From: Candidatus Gastranaerophilales bacterium
GTDB taxonomy: Bacteria; Cyanobacteriota; Vampirovibrionia; Gastranaerophilales; Gastranaerophilaceae
Direction of reading: 5' to 3'
NCBI GenBank assembly: GCA_944326485.1
Contig: CALVED010000002.1
Span: 1 to 64,000, forward strand
Length of the DNA: 64,000 bases
This document shows positions 18,844 to 28,039 of this stretch, one piece after another. Every line of letters starts with the position of its first letter. The first letter of the stretch is position 1. Under the pieces are notes generated by a model that searched no databases, had not been told where the DNA came from, and saw only the letters and a list, made by a program, of their open reading frames with translations. A program made the position numbers and the translations under genes.

Positions 18844-19069
18844 GTAGATTAGGGATATGTGTATCATCGTTTTTTCCAAGGAATATAGGTTAATATTAGC
18901 AATACAAATCTCTTTTTAAATCATACATAATTATGAATAAATTATATTTGAATGATATATTTTCGTATAAAAGAAGTATGTACGAGTTTAAAATATAAAT
19001 AAAATAAGGAAAAACTAAATAAAAATATAAAATTATCCTTTAGAATATGTAAAAAAGAGTATTTTAAAT

Positions 19070-19191
19070 TGTCCGAGAAAAAATTTACGATAAGCTGAAA
19101 GTGTGAGTGAATTTTTCGAGTGGCGGTTTTAAAAGGTGAGTACTTTGTTATCGAGGATGACTCGGTAACAAAGTGCGATACTAGATTAAAT
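19070..19191 (+). repeat. Dispersed two-hairpin intergenic repeat, copy 3 (short form)
   Basis: A well-preserved 122-bp short copy from tgtccgagaaaaaat to gatactagattaaat. Hairpin 1, the linker gagtggcggttttaaaaggt and hairpin 2 are all present. It lies directly upstream of the TPR gene's promoter region. Confidence 0.85.
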
Positions 19192-19242
19192 CGGGTTTCT
19201 GTTATATAATTTTCACTGAATATAAATATAAAAGGATATGTG

Positions 19243-20655
19243 ATGAGTACAAATGGTATTTTAGCCCAGGCACAAATGCTTATTGATAATGAGCAATATG
19301 AAAATGCTTATGAAATATTAGAAAAATCTTATGAAAAATCAAAAGACGATGCAGAATATCTTGAGAAAATAGCACTTCTTGCCAAAACACTTGAGAAAAA
19401 AGAAGATGCTGAAAAATATTGGGAGGAACTTGTTAAGGTTGATCCCAATTCACTTGTCGCATATTCTGAACTTTTAGATATATATGCTGATTCTAACAAG
19501 TATAAATATTATATTACCAGAGCGAAATATAAAATTTTAAATCAAAAAGTTTCGCAGTCTATTGATGATTATAAAAAAGCGATAGATTCTACTACTGATG
19601 AAAGTGAAATTATAAATGCAAGATTTTTAAGGGCAAAATCTTATGAATATATTGGTAAAATGCAGAATGCAATAGATGATTATTATAGAATTCTTGAATA
19701 TAAAGAAGACATGTCAATATATTATAAATTAGCTGATATGTATGTTCAAATGAATGACAGATTTTCTGCTATAAATATTCTGGAAAGAGGAGTTAAGACC
19801 TTTCCTGATGTAATTGAATTAAATGAATTTCTGGCTAATTTGTTAATGAGAGAAGGTAAATTTGAAGAAGCTCTTAAATATGCTAAGAATGACTTTTCTA
19901 AAGCAAAAATTTATTTAATGAAAGGCGAGAATGAAACGGCGCTTGAGCTTTTAGAGAAAACAGAAGCTAAAACCAATGCAAATTATTTTGCATTAATGGC
20001 TGAATACTATTTTAATAAAAAGGAATGGGATAAATGTAAAGAGTATATAGCCAAATTTAAAGAGCTTGATGCACAAAATCCTTTAGTATATCAAATGCTT
20101 GCATTGGTTGCAGAAGAGAATGATGATATGTATGGATATCATTATTATATGGGTAGATGCTATTCTTATAAACAAGACTATGATCTTGCTTTAGCTGAAT
20201 ATTTAAATGCTCATAGAGTTGATTCAAATAGAAGTGAAGCAATAAAAGAAATTATAAAAATTAATGAAACAAAAGGTGATTCAACAAGTTTAATGGAATT
20301 TTATGAAAAACTTATAAGACAAGAACCTGATAATGCTATAGCTCTTAAAGGGTTAGGTGATGTTTATGCAAATATGTATGAATTTAAAAGTGCATTAGAA
20401 TATTATAATAAATTGGTAAAAGTAGATTCTAGTAATTATGAAGTATATAAACAAATGGGTTTTTGTTATGAGAAAATGAAAGATAGTGCAAAAGCAAAAG
20501 ATTGCTATGAAAAATATCTTGCAAAAGCTCCACTATCACCTGATACTGAAAAGTTAAAAGACAAAGTTTCCAAGATGAACGTTACTGTATCATATTCTGA
20601 AGCAGGTGAAGAAGAAGGTTTTATTGATAAAATCATGAAACTGTTTAGTAAATAA
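19243..20655 (+). CDS. Tetratricopeptide repeat (TPR) protein
   Basis: A 470-residue cytoplasmic-looking protein built almost wholly of TPR helices, about ten or eleven units. The canonical spacing W/L-G/A-Y-F-A-P is visible, for example A-L-K-G-L-G-D-V-Y-A-N-M-Y-E-F-K-S-A-L near residue 370 and Y-K-Q-M-G-F-C-Y-E-K-M-K-D-S-A-K-A after it. No catalytic domain, signal peptide or membrane segment is visible. The acidic C-terminal tail ends E-E-G-F-I-D-K-I-M-K-L-F. It is probably a scaffold for protein complexes. The ATG at 19243 was preferred over the GTG at 19240 because aaagga lies six bases before the ATG. Confidence 0.85.
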   Translation: MSTNGILAQAQMLIDNEQYENAYEILEKSYEKSKDDAEYLEKIALLAKTLEKKEDAEKYWEELVKVDPNSLVAYSELLDIYADSNKYKYYITRAKYKILNQKVSQSIDDYKKAIDSTTDESEIINARFLRAKSYEYIGKMQNAIDDYYRILEYKEDMSIYYKLADMYVQMNDRFSAINILERGVKTFPDVIELNEFLANLLMREGKFEEALKYAKNDFSKAKIYLMKGENETALELLEKTEAKTNANYFALMAEYYFNKKEWDKCKEYIAKFKELDAQNPLVYQMLALVAEENDDMYGYHYYMGRCYSYKQDYDLALAEYLNAHRVDSNRSEAIKEIIKINETKGDSTSLMEFYEKLIRQEPDNAIALKGLGDVYANMYEFKSALEYYNKLVKVDSSNYEVYKQMGFCYEKMKDSAKAKDCYEKYLAKAPLSPDTEKLKDKVSKMNVTVSYSEAGEEEGFIDKIMKLFSK

Positions 20656-20745
20656 AAAAATTAATGTAATAAAATTTAATGTTAAAACAATAAATCTATA
20701 GGGAACTGTTTTTATATAAGAGTAGGATATATAAAAGGAGTTTTT

Positions 20746-20874
20746 ATGCACACAGGCTTTGTAATGCTTCCGGAGATGATTAAATCACCTTGTACTGATC
20801 TTATAGTTGGTGAAGATAAAAAAATGCTTCCTATTATAATTGAGGAAGTTTGTACTGATTTAATTAATAATTAG
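20746..20874 (+). CDS. 42-residue small protein with internal C-T-D-L-I repeat
   Basis: A short open frame with a textbook ribosome-binding site (aaaggag, five bases before the ATG). It encodes 42 residues, MHTGFVMLPEMIKSPCTDLI then VGEDKKMLPIIIEEVCTDLINN. The pentapeptide C-T-D-L-I occurs twice (residues 16-20 and 36-40), with M-L-P also repeated (7-9 and 27-29) at the same 20-residue spacing, so it looks like a tandemly duplicated ~20-residue unit. I do not recognise it. It lies between the TPR gene and gpmI, with a long-form repeat element directly after it. Confidence 0.6.
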   Translation: MHTGFVMLPEMIKSPCTDLIVGEDKKMLPIIIEEVCTDLINN

Positions 20875-20890
20875 TTATTTAATTAAATAA

Positions 20891-21066
20891 TTTAGTATCG
20901 TACTTTGTTAGCGAGGATGACTTGGTAATAAAGTACTTACCTTTTGAAAACGCCATTCACCTTCGTTTCACTACGGATACAAGCTCACTCAAAAACAAAG
21001 TTTTTGGTTCGTTTTGTAAAAAAAATTCACGATAAGCTGAAAGTGTGAGTGATTTTTTCTCGGACA
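20891..21066 (-). repeat. Dispersed two-hairpin intergenic repeat, copy 4 (long form, inverted)
   Basis: Read on the minus strand it begins ttgtccgagaaaaa, includes the long-form middle caaaaactttgtttttgag and gtatccgtagtgaaacga, and ends gatact. The palindromic arms appear in the opposite internal sense to copy 1. It lies between the 42-residue gene and gpmI. Confidence 0.85.
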
Positions 21067-21116
21067 ATCTCTTGCTGATTTTATACTTTGTAATACTAAA
21101 AATTAATATAAAAATA

Positions 21117-21145
21117 CTTTAAATCTTTTTTTTATATCGGATAAT
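21117..21145 (+). promoter_or_regulatory. Predicted gpmI promoter
   Basis: ctttaa (21117-21122), a 17-bp spacer and gataat (21140-21145) form a sigma-70-like promoter. The same 29-bp arrangement, including the identical 14-base right end ttatatcggataat, occurs upstream of valS at 23824-23852. Both predict a leader of roughly 25-30 nt. Confidence 0.6.
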
Positions 21146-21176
21146 AAAAGTATACTGAAATAAAAAGGGGAATATT

Positions 21177-22715
21177 ATGAAAAGAGTATTACTTTGTATA
21201 ATGGATGGATGGGGTATAAATAAGGATTGTCCTAAAGATGCAACTAAGGTTGCAAATACTCCCAATATAGACAGATTTTATAAAGAAGAGCCTAATATGC
21301 AAATTTTTGCAGATGGGGAGCATGTAGGCCTTCCTGAAGGGCAAATGGGAAATTCAGAAGTCGGTCATTTAAATATAGGTGCCGGAAGAGTTGTTTATCA
21401 GGATTTAACAAGAATCAATAAAGCAATTAAAGATGGTGATTTTTATACAAATGAAAAATTCTTAAAAGCAGTTGAGCATGTTAAAAAATATAACTCCTCA
21501 CTTCATATGTATGGGCTTGTATCAACAGGCGGAGTTCATTCTTCATTAGATCATATTTTAGCTTTGATAGAATTTGTAAAACAACAAGGGCTTAAACGAG
21601 TATATTTTCATGCATTTTTAGATGGAAGAGATACTCCTCCTAAAAGTGCTGTTGAATTCTTATCTAAAGTAGAAGAAAAACTAAAAGAAGCAGGACTTCC
21701 ACCTATAGCATCTGTAAGCGGAAGATACTATGCAATGGATAGAGATAATCGTTGGGATAGAGTCGAAAAAGCATATAATATGCTGGTTTTGGGAGAGGGC
21801 AATAAAGCAGAATCTGCAATTGAAGCAGTAAAAGCTTCTTATGAAAATGGTGTAACAGATGAATTTGTTGAACCAACCGTTATTGATGTTCCAAATTCAA
21901 GAATACAAGATAATGATGCAATTATTTTCTTTAACTTTAGACCTGACAGAGCAAGAGAAATTTCAAAAGCAATGATGTTTGAAAACTTCGACGGGTTTAA
22001 CAGAAAAGCAGTAAGAAAAAATTTATATTATGTAACATTTAAACAATATGATGCATCATTCCCATTTCCGGTTGCATTTGAACCACAAGAATTAGTTAAT
22101 TTGCTTGGTGAAGTTTTGGATAAAAACGGAGTAAAACAATTCAGAACTGCAGAAACAGAAAAGTATGCACATGTTACATTCTTCTTTAATGGTGGTATTG
22201 ATGAACCCAATAAATTGGAAACAAGAGTTCTTATAAATTCACCCAAAGTTGCAACTTATGACTTGCAACCGGAAATGAGTGCTCCTGCTGTATGTGAAGA
22301 AGTTTTGAAAGCTATTGATAATAAAGATTATGGTTTTATATTAGTAAACTTCGCAAATCCCGATATGGTAGGTCATACGGGTGTTATGGAAGCTGCAGTG
22401 AAAGCTTGTGAAACTGTTGATACCTGCGTCGGTAAAATTGTTGAAAAAGCAAAAGCTAATGATGTAGTTGTTGTCTTAACGGCCGATCATGGTAATGCTG
22501 AATGTATGGAAGATAAAGTTACACATGCACCATATACCGCCCATACAACAAATCCGGTTCCTTTATTTGTAATTAATGATGGAAATATACAACTTAAAGA
22601 AACAGGTGCTTTATGTGATATAGCTCCAACAGTTCTTGATATTATGGGAATAGAAAAACCAAAAGAAATGACAGGTCAATCATTAATAAAAGAACTTGTT
22701 TCTAGTAATAAATAA
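21177..22715 (+). CDS. gpmI: 2,3-bisphosphoglycerate-independent phosphoglycerate mutase
   Basis: A 512-residue alkaline-phosphatase-superfamily enzyme of glycolysis that interconverts 3- and 2-phosphoglycerate using two Mn2+. Visible motifs are M-D-G-W-G near the start (first metal Asp) and G-N-S-E-V-G-H with the catalytic Ser near residue 61. Others are F-L-D-G-R-D-T-P-P, F-N-F-R-P-D-R-A-R, and the C-terminal metal cluster V-L-T-A-D-H-G-N-A-E. Length and architecture are standard. ggggaa precedes the ATG. It is flanked by a conserved promoter and a strong terminator, so it is probably monocistronic. Confidence 0.97.
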   Translation: MKRVLLCIMDGWGINKDCPKDATKVANTPNIDRFYKEEPNMQIFADGEHVGLPEGQMGNSEVGHLNIGAGRVVYQDLTRINKAIKDGDFYTNEKFLKAVEHVKKYNSSLHMYGLVSTGGVHSSLDHILALIEFVKQQGLKRVYFHAFLDGRDTPPKSAVEFLSKVEEKLKEAGLPPIASVSGRYYAMDRDNRWDRVEKAYNMLVLGEGNKAESAIEAVKASYENGVTDEFVEPTVIDVPNSRIQDNDAIIFFNFRPDRAREISKAMMFENFDGFNRKAVRKNLYYVTFKQYDASFPFPVAFEPQELVNLLGEVLDKNGVKQFRTAETEKYAHVTFFFNGGIDEPNKLETRVLINSPKVATYDLQPEMSAPAVCEEVLKAIDNKDYGFILVNFANPDMVGHTGVMEAAVKACETVDTCVGKIVEKAKANDVVVVLTADHGNAECMEDKVTHAPYTAHTTNPVPLFVINDGNIQLKETGALCDIAPTVLDIMGIEKPKEMTGQSLIKELVSSNK

Positions 22716-22730
22716 ATTTAATTTAATAAT

Positions 22731-22758
22731 AAAAAACCCCATTTTTTGGGGGTTTTTT
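22731..22758. terminator. Bidirectional terminator between gpmI and the SGNH-like gene
   Basis: aaaaaacccc and gggggtttttt form a stem around an attttt loop, with A and T runs on either side. It lies between two convergent genes and can serve both. Confidence 0.9.
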
Positions 22759-22759
22759 A

Positions 22760-23740
22760 TTATAGATTTAATTCTTTTACAAGAGCAGGAACTATAACTT
22801 GCCAAGCTTTTGCGTTCGGATGATTATCTAAAAGCTTATATTCTTTTTTATCTATATCAATATTTAAGTCTTCTTTTACTTTGATTATAATAATATTATC
22901 TTGTTTTAAAATATCCCAATTCTCAGTTCCATCTTCTTCGTATACAAGAATAACAAATTTTGGGCATTTATTATTAATGGTAAATTTAGATTGTATTTCT
23001 TTATTTATTTCTTTCATATATATTACAAAAGTATCAAAAATATCTTTTTGATTATATTTCTTCTTATATTTATATGCTAATTCCATAATTTCTTTATATA
23101 TATATGTTTTTGTTAAGAAACTAAGATGAACAAATTTTAAATATTTTTTATTATCTATTTTAATAATTTTATATTCTGGTACATCACTTGGCACTATATT
23201 AACATATAAGCGTCTTTTGTGATCAGGAATATATGTATAAATAATATATTCAAAATTAAAATTGTTATTAAGCAATTTTTCTTTTGTAAATTGAAAATTT
23301 TCTCTCATTAGATATAACATAGTTCGTGGTGAACGCCCACCTAAGCCTAGGTTGTAGATGTCTCTGTTTGAGTATTTTGATAAAACATGTGAAAAAGTTT
23401 CTGTTTCAGAAAGGTTATCGCCATATGTAAAAGAACAACCAAGTAAAATTATTGGAAGTTTTTCTTTTTTGTTATCTTGTGAAGAGGAGGGTATTGGTCT
23501 AAAAAAATCTTTAGTTATTTCAATATTGGATTTAGTAATAGAAAGATATGTTGCATATAAAACTTTTATATAATTGTATAAAGAAAAATCTTGTATTGTA
23601 TGATTTTGGGATATGTTTTGTTTTTTCGTTTCATCTTCTAATCTTAAATATTCTTTTGTAAATAGAAAAAATTCAACTAACAATATCATTAAAAATATTG
23701 TTAATGCATTTACTATAATAATTTTGAATTTATTATACAT
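22760..23740 (-). CDS. Membrane-anchored SGNH/GDSL-hydrolase-like protein
   Basis: A 326-residue protein with one N-terminal membrane segment (about residues 5-25) and a large extracytoplasmic domain. The SGNH pattern is visible: block I L-L-G-C-S-F-T-Y-G-D (Ser nucleophile near residue 103), N-L-G-L-G-G-R-S block II-like, and C-terminal D-N-H-P-N-A-K-A-W supplying the Asp-x-x-His-type dyad. Such anchored proteins often acetylate or deacetylate cell-surface polysaccharide; the substrate here is unknown. The ATG at 23740 is preferred over a TTG 42 bases upstream, although neither has a strong ribosome-binding site. Confidence 0.7.
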   Translation of the reverse strand: MYNKFKIIIVNALTIFLMILLVEFFLFTKEYLRLEDETKKQNISQNHTIQDFSLYNYIKVLYATYLSITKSNIEITKDFFRPIPSSSQDNKKEKLPIILLGCSFTYGDNLSETETFSHVLSKYSNRDIYNLGLGGRSPRTMLYLMRENFQFTKEKLLNNNFNFEYIIYTYIPDHKRRLYVNIVPSDVPEYKIIKIDNKKYLKFVHLSFLTKTYIYKEIMELAYKYKKKYNQKDIFDTFVIYMKEINKEIQSKFTINNKCPKFVILVYEEDGTENWDILKQDNIIIIKVKEDLNIDIDKKEYKLLDNHPNAKAWQVIVPALVKELNL

Positions 23741-23823
23741 AAGATAATTAAAATTATAACCTTTATTATTATAATTTATCAAAAAATAATTTTTAACAAA
23801 TTAATTTTTTCATTTTGTAACTT

Positions 23824-23852
23824 CTTTAAATTTTAAATTTATATCGGATAAT
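23824..23852 (+). promoter_or_regulatory. Predicted valS promoter
   Basis: ctttaa (23824-23829), 17 bp, then gataat (23847-23852), with the same extended tatcg before the -10 box as the gpmI promoter. It is positioned ~36 bp before the valS start. Confidence 0.6.
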
Positions 23853-23888
23853 GTTATTATAAATGAGTTTAAGTTGAAGGACGATAAA

Positions 23889-26537
23889 ATGAGTTTAACC
23901 AAAATTGAAGATTTACCTACAGTTTATAATGCAAAAGAAACAGAAGAAAAAATATATAAATTCTGGGAAGATAATGAATGTTTTAAAGCTGATGCAAAAT
24001 CAAATAAACCCCCGTATTCAATAGTAATACCCCCTCCAAATGTAACAGGTGTTCTTCATATGGGTCATGCATTAGATGAGACTCTTCAAGATATTTTAGT
24101 AAGATATCATAGAATGTCAGGTTATGAAACATTGTGGATGCCGGGAACTGACCATGCTGGTATTGCTACACAAAATGTAGTTGAAAAAATGTTGAGAAAA
24201 GAAGGAAAAACGAGATTTGACTTGGGTCGTGAAAAGTTTGTTGAAAAAACTTGGGAATGGGCAAATGAGCATAAAGATGCAATACTTCATCAATGTAAAA
24301 GATTAGGTGCTTCTTTTGATCTTTCAAGAACACGTTTTACCTTGGATAAAGGATGCAGCGAAGCTGTAAAAGAAGTTTTTGTTAAACTCTATGAAAAAGA
24401 TTTAATATATAAAGGTGCGTATATAGTAAATTGGTGTCCAAGATGCCAAAGTGCAATATCAGATATTGAAACAGATTATGAAACAGAAAAAAGTAATTTA
24501 TGGGAAATAAGTTATCCGCTTAAAGATGAACAAGGTGCAATTGTAGTTGCAACAACAAGACCTGAAACTATATATGGAGATGTTGCTGTTGCTGTAAATC
24601 CAACGGATTTTAAATATAAAGATTTAATAGGTAAAACAGTTCTTGTTCCTTTAACAGGAAGAGAAATTCCTATTATTGCTGATGATTATGTTGATAAACA
24701 TTTTGGAACAGGTGCCTTAAAAATAACTCCTGCTCATGATCCTAATGATTATGAAGTTGGTAAACGTCATAATTTAAAACCAATTTGGGTAATTGATGAA
24801 GAAGGAAAAATGAAAAAATGTCCTGAAGTTCATGTTGATGTCCAAGGTTTAACCAGAGAAGAAGCCAGAAAGAAAACCATTGAACTTCTTGAATATAATA
24901 ACAGATTGGTAAGAATAAAACCAATAGAGCATAATGTTGGTAAATGTCAGAGATGTAATACAACAATAGAACCATTATTATCTGAACAATGGTTTGTAAG
25001 AATGGCTCCATTAGCAAAGGCTGCAATTAAAGCGGTGGAAGATGGAGATATTAAATTTATTCCTGAAAGATGGACGAAAAATTATTTGGGCTGGATGACA
25101 AATATAAGAGATTGGTGTATCTCAAGACAATTATGGTGGGGACATCAAATTCCTGCATATTATAATAATGAAACAGGTGAAATGGTTGTTGCCAAAGAAA
25201 ATCCTGATCCAAGTAAATATACACAAGATGAAGATGTTTTAGATACTTGGTTCTCATCTGGTTTATGGCCATTTTCAACAATGGGTTGGCCAAATACTGA
25301 AGCAGAAGATTATAAGAAATTTTATCCTACATCAACATTGGTAACAGGCTTTGATATTATATTCTTCTGGGTTGCAAGAATGATAACAATGGGTGAAGAA
25401 TTTACCAAGAAAGCACCATTTTCTACAGTTTATATTCACGGCTTAATTCGTGATGAAAACGGACAAAAAATGTCAAAATCTAAGGGGAATACTATTGATC
25501 CTGTCGGTATTATTGATAAATATGGTTGCGATGCATTAAGATTTACTCTTACATCATTATGTACGTATGGCGGACAAGATATAAAAATTAGTGATGAAAA
25601 ATTTGAATACGGAAGAAATTTTGCAAATAAAATATGGAATGCTTCAAGATTTGTACTTATGAATCTTCAAGGTGTTGATAATAAAGATATTAATTTTGAA
25701 GAACTTACACTTGCTGATAAATGGATTTTAAATAAATTAAATGAAACGGCAAGAGAAGTTAATGAAAATATTAATGATTATAGAATAGGTGAAATGGCAC
25801 ATATTTTATATGACTTCTTCTGGAATTCTTATTGTGATTGGTATGTTGAGATAGCTAAAATTCAACTTCAAAATGAAGAATTAAAGCTGAATACTCAACG
25901 AGTATTAAAATATGTACTGGATATGACTTTAAGATTATTACATCCTGTAATGCCTCATATAACAGAAGCAATATGGCAATTATTACCTAAAAACACAGAT
26001 GTAAAGGCTATAATGCTGGCTAAATATCCCGTTTATGAAGACAAATTATGTTTCGCACAAGAAAATATTCAAATGGAACTTGTTTTTGAGACAATTAAAT
26101 CTTTAAGGAATGTAAGACAAAGTTTTAATATTCCAGTTTCCACTAAAGTAAATATTGAAATTCTTGCAGGAAAAGGTGAAGAAGAAGTATTTAAAAAAGT
26201 AGAAGCTTATATTCACAGATTAGCAAGAGTTGAAGAAATAAAATATGTTGATGAAAATCATAAAACAAATAAACAATCAGCTTCTGCAGTTGTAAGTAAT
26301 TCCAAAATAATAATTCCGTTGACTGGTTTAATTGATTTAAATGAAGAAATTAAGCGTCAAAATAAAAAACTTGAAAAGTTATTAACTGAGAAGAATAACT
26401 TATCTGCAAGAATGAATAATGAAAAATTTATTGCGAATGCAAAACCTGAATTAATAGAACAGACAAAAAATCGAATAGAAGAAATTTGTGTTCAAGAGAA
26501 GGCTATAAATTTATTAATAGATTCTCTACAGACATAA
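23889..26537 (+). CDS. valS: Valine--tRNA ligase
   Basis: An 882-residue class I aminoacyl-tRNA synthetase. The HIGH motif is P-P-P-N-V-T-G-V-L-H-M-G-H-A. The editing (CP1) domain has T-T-R-P-E-T-I-Y-G-D and later D-P-N-D-Y-E-V-G. The KMSKS loop is G-Q-K-M-S-K-S-K-G-N near residue 525. After the anticodon-binding helices comes the ValS-specific C-terminal coiled coil (about 810-880). It charges tRNA-Val and clears mischarged Thr. The ATG at 23889 follows gaagga at good spacing; the frame extends 15 bases further to a TTG that lacks support. Confidence 0.98.
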   Translation: MSLTKIEDLPTVYNAKETEEKIYKFWEDNECFKADAKSNKPPYSIVIPPPNVTGVLHMGHALDETLQDILVRYHRMSGYETLWMPGTDHAGIATQNVVEKMLRKEGKTRFDLGREKFVEKTWEWANEHKDAILHQCKRLGASFDLSRTRFTLDKGCSEAVKEVFVKLYEKDLIYKGAYIVNWCPRCQSAISDIETDYETEKSNLWEISYPLKDEQGAIVVATTRPETIYGDVAVAVNPTDFKYKDLIGKTVLVPLTGREIPIIADDYVDKHFGTGALKITPAHDPNDYEVGKRHNLKPIWVIDEEGKMKKCPEVHVDVQGLTREEARKKTIELLEYNNRLVRIKPIEHNVGKCQRCNTTIEPLLSEQWFVRMAPLAKAAIKAVEDGDIKFIPERWTKNYLGWMTNIRDWCISRQLWWGHQIPAYYNNETGEMVVAKENPDPSKYTQDEDVLDTWFSSGLWPFSTMGWPNTEAEDYKKFYPTSTLVTGFDIIFFWVARMITMGEEFTKKAPFSTVYIHGLIRDENGQKMSKSKGNTIDPVGIIDKYGCDALRFTLTSLCTYGGQDIKISDEKFEYGRNFANKIWNASRFVLMNLQGVDNKDINFEELTLADKWILNKLNETAREVNENINDYRIGEMAHILYDFFWNSYCDWYVEIAKIQLQNEELKLNTQRVLKYVLDMTLRLLHPVMPHITEAIWQLLPKNTDVKAIMLAKYPVYEDKLCFAQENIQMELVFETIKSLRNVRQSFNIPVSTKVNIEILAGKGEEEVFKKVEAYIHRLARVEEIKYVDENHKTNKQSASAVVSNSKIIIPLTGLIDLNEEIKRQNKKLEKLLTEKNNLSARMNNEKFIANAKPELIEQTKNRIEEICVQEKAINLLIDSLQT

Positions 26538-26601
26538 ATTCATATTAATGTATGGCTTCAAATAAATAGTATTGTCTTATAATTTAAAAATGGAGGATAT
26601 T

Positions 26602-27555
26602 ATGAGCGAAATTTATACACTATATACGAGAAGTAACTTTGATGGATTAGTTTGTGCTGCTTTATTAAAAGAAATTGGTATGATTGATGAAATTAAATTT
26701 GTGCATCCTAAAGATGTACAAGATGGAAAAATTCAGTTGCCTGAAAATACTATTACAGCAAGTTTGCCATATTGTAATGGTGTTTATATAGCATTTGACC
26801 ATCATTCAAGTGAATCAAAAAGAATAAAAGATGTAAAAGATAATTATATAATAGAGCCGGCGGCACCATCATCAGCAAGAGTTATATATGAATATTTTGG
26901 TGGAGCAGATAGATTTTCAGCATCATTACATGATTTGATGGATGCAGTTGATAAAGCAGATTGTACTAATTTTACAGAAGAAGACATTGTTAATCCTAAA
27001 GATTGGGTTCTTTTAAACTATTTAATGGATGCAAGAACCGGGCTTGGTCGTTTTAGAAATTTTAGAATTTCAAATCTTGAATTAATGTATAAATTAGTTG
27101 ATTTATTTTTAGAAAAATCTATAGATGAAATAATGCAAGATCCTGACGTAAAAGAAAGAGTGGATTTGTATTTTAGCGAACAGGATAAATTCATTGAGCA
27201 AATAAAAAGGTGCACAAGAGTAGATGATAAAATTGCTATTTTAGATGTTAGAAATGAAGAAATAATACATGTAGGAAACAGATTTATGGTATATGCACTG
27301 CATCCTGAATGCAATCTTTCAATTCACATATTATGGGGACTACATAAACAAAATACAGTATATGCCGTTGGAAAATCTATTATAAATAAATCTTGTCCTA
27401 TAGATTTAGGTGCCTTGATGTATGAATATGAAGGAGGAGGTCATATTAATGCAGGTACTTGTCAAATTGAAAATGATAAGGCTGATGAAGTACTAAATGA
27501 TATGATTGGTAAAATCAAAGCAATGGAACTTGAAAATCAAGTTGATGAGAATTAG
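26602..27555 (+). CDS. DHH-family phosphoesterase
   Basis: A 317-residue protein with DHH-superfamily features: T-R-S-N-F-D-G-L-V-C-A-A-L (metal-binding Asp motif), A-F-D-H-H-S-S-E (the DHH motif), and D-K-A-D near residue 115. The C-terminal part has Y-E-Y-E-G-G-G-H-I-N-A-G-T, equivalent to the substrate-binding G-G-G-H of DHHA1. Related enzymes are exopolyphosphatases, pAp phosphatases or nanoRNases; the pattern does not choose between them. The ATG at 26602 was selected because ggagg stands five bases upstream; the longer frame begins at a TTG near a tataat box. A strong terminator follows. Confidence 0.85.
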   Translation: MSEIYTLYTRSNFDGLVCAALLKEIGMIDEIKFVHPKDVQDGKIQLPENTITASLPYCNGVYIAFDHHSSESKRIKDVKDNYIIEPAAPSSARVIYEYFGGADRFSASLHDLMDAVDKADCTNFTEEDIVNPKDWVLLNYLMDARTGLGRFRNFRISNLELMYKLVDLFLEKSIDEIMQDPDVKERVDLYFSEQDKFIEQIKRCTRVDDKIAILDVRNEEIIHVGNRFMVYALHPECNLSIHILWGLHKQNTVYAVGKSIINKSCPIDLGALMYEYEGGGHINAGTCQIENDKADEVLNDMIGKIKAMELENQVDEN

Positions 27556-27570
27556 GTATAATTTAAATAT

Positions 27571-27600
27571 AAAAACAGACTCAGTTGAGTCTGTTTTTTT
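27571..27600. terminator. Bidirectional terminator
   Basis: aaaaacagactca and tgagtctgtttttt form a near-perfect stem with A and T runs, between the convergent DHH and zinc-ribbon genes. Confidence 0.88.
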
Positions 27601-27607
27601 GTGTGTA

Positions 27608-27985
27608 TTATTTCCTAAATCCTATAAGCTTTATTTCTTGTGTTAGAGAATCCTCCTTTTCTATCCATATTTGACTTGTGGAAATTTTATTTTGTGGAAT
27701 TATTGTTTTTCTTAATATTGCATAATTAATATCAGTAAAGTTAATGTTATCAAGTTCTTGTATATAAAAATCAGTGGACCCACAATTAGGACAATATTTA
27801 GTATTTGGTTTTATTTCATTATATTCAAAGTGAGATGTTCTTTTGATATTACAGCAACTGCAACGTGCAATGAACCATTTGTTTTTTATTAATTCACCGC
27901 AATCCGGACAATATGCTTCATCAACATCTACCGGAATTTTATCATGATGACATTCTTGTTTTTGTAAGAAGAAATTGAATAACAT
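27608..27985 (-). CDS. Zinc-ribbon protein of unknown function
   Basis: A 125-residue protein with three Cys-x-x-Cys knuckles: C-P-D-C (about residue 26), C-S-C-C (about 43) and C-P-N-C (about 68). An H-H near the N-terminus could complete two zinc sites. The C-terminal ~45 residues are mixed and not recognised. Such small ribbon proteins may bind nucleic acid or act in assembly; nothing here decides. It converges on the DHH gene and is divergent from the AlkD-like gene. Confidence 0.65.
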   Translation of the reverse strand: MLFNFFLQKQECHHDKIPVDVDEAYCPDCGELIKNKWFIARCSCCNIKRTSHFEYNEIKPNTKYCPNCGSTDFYIQELDNINFTDINYAILRKTIIPQNKISTSQIWIEKEDSLTQEIKLIGFRK

Positions 27986-28039
27986 ATTTTATATATAATT
28001 GTCTTTTTTATAAAGTCAAAATTTATGTATAATTTATTT

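Noticed and set aside
23753-23888. A T-box riboswitch upstream of valS
   Set aside because: The predicted leader is only ~30 nt, too short, and no T-box sequence or terminator is present.
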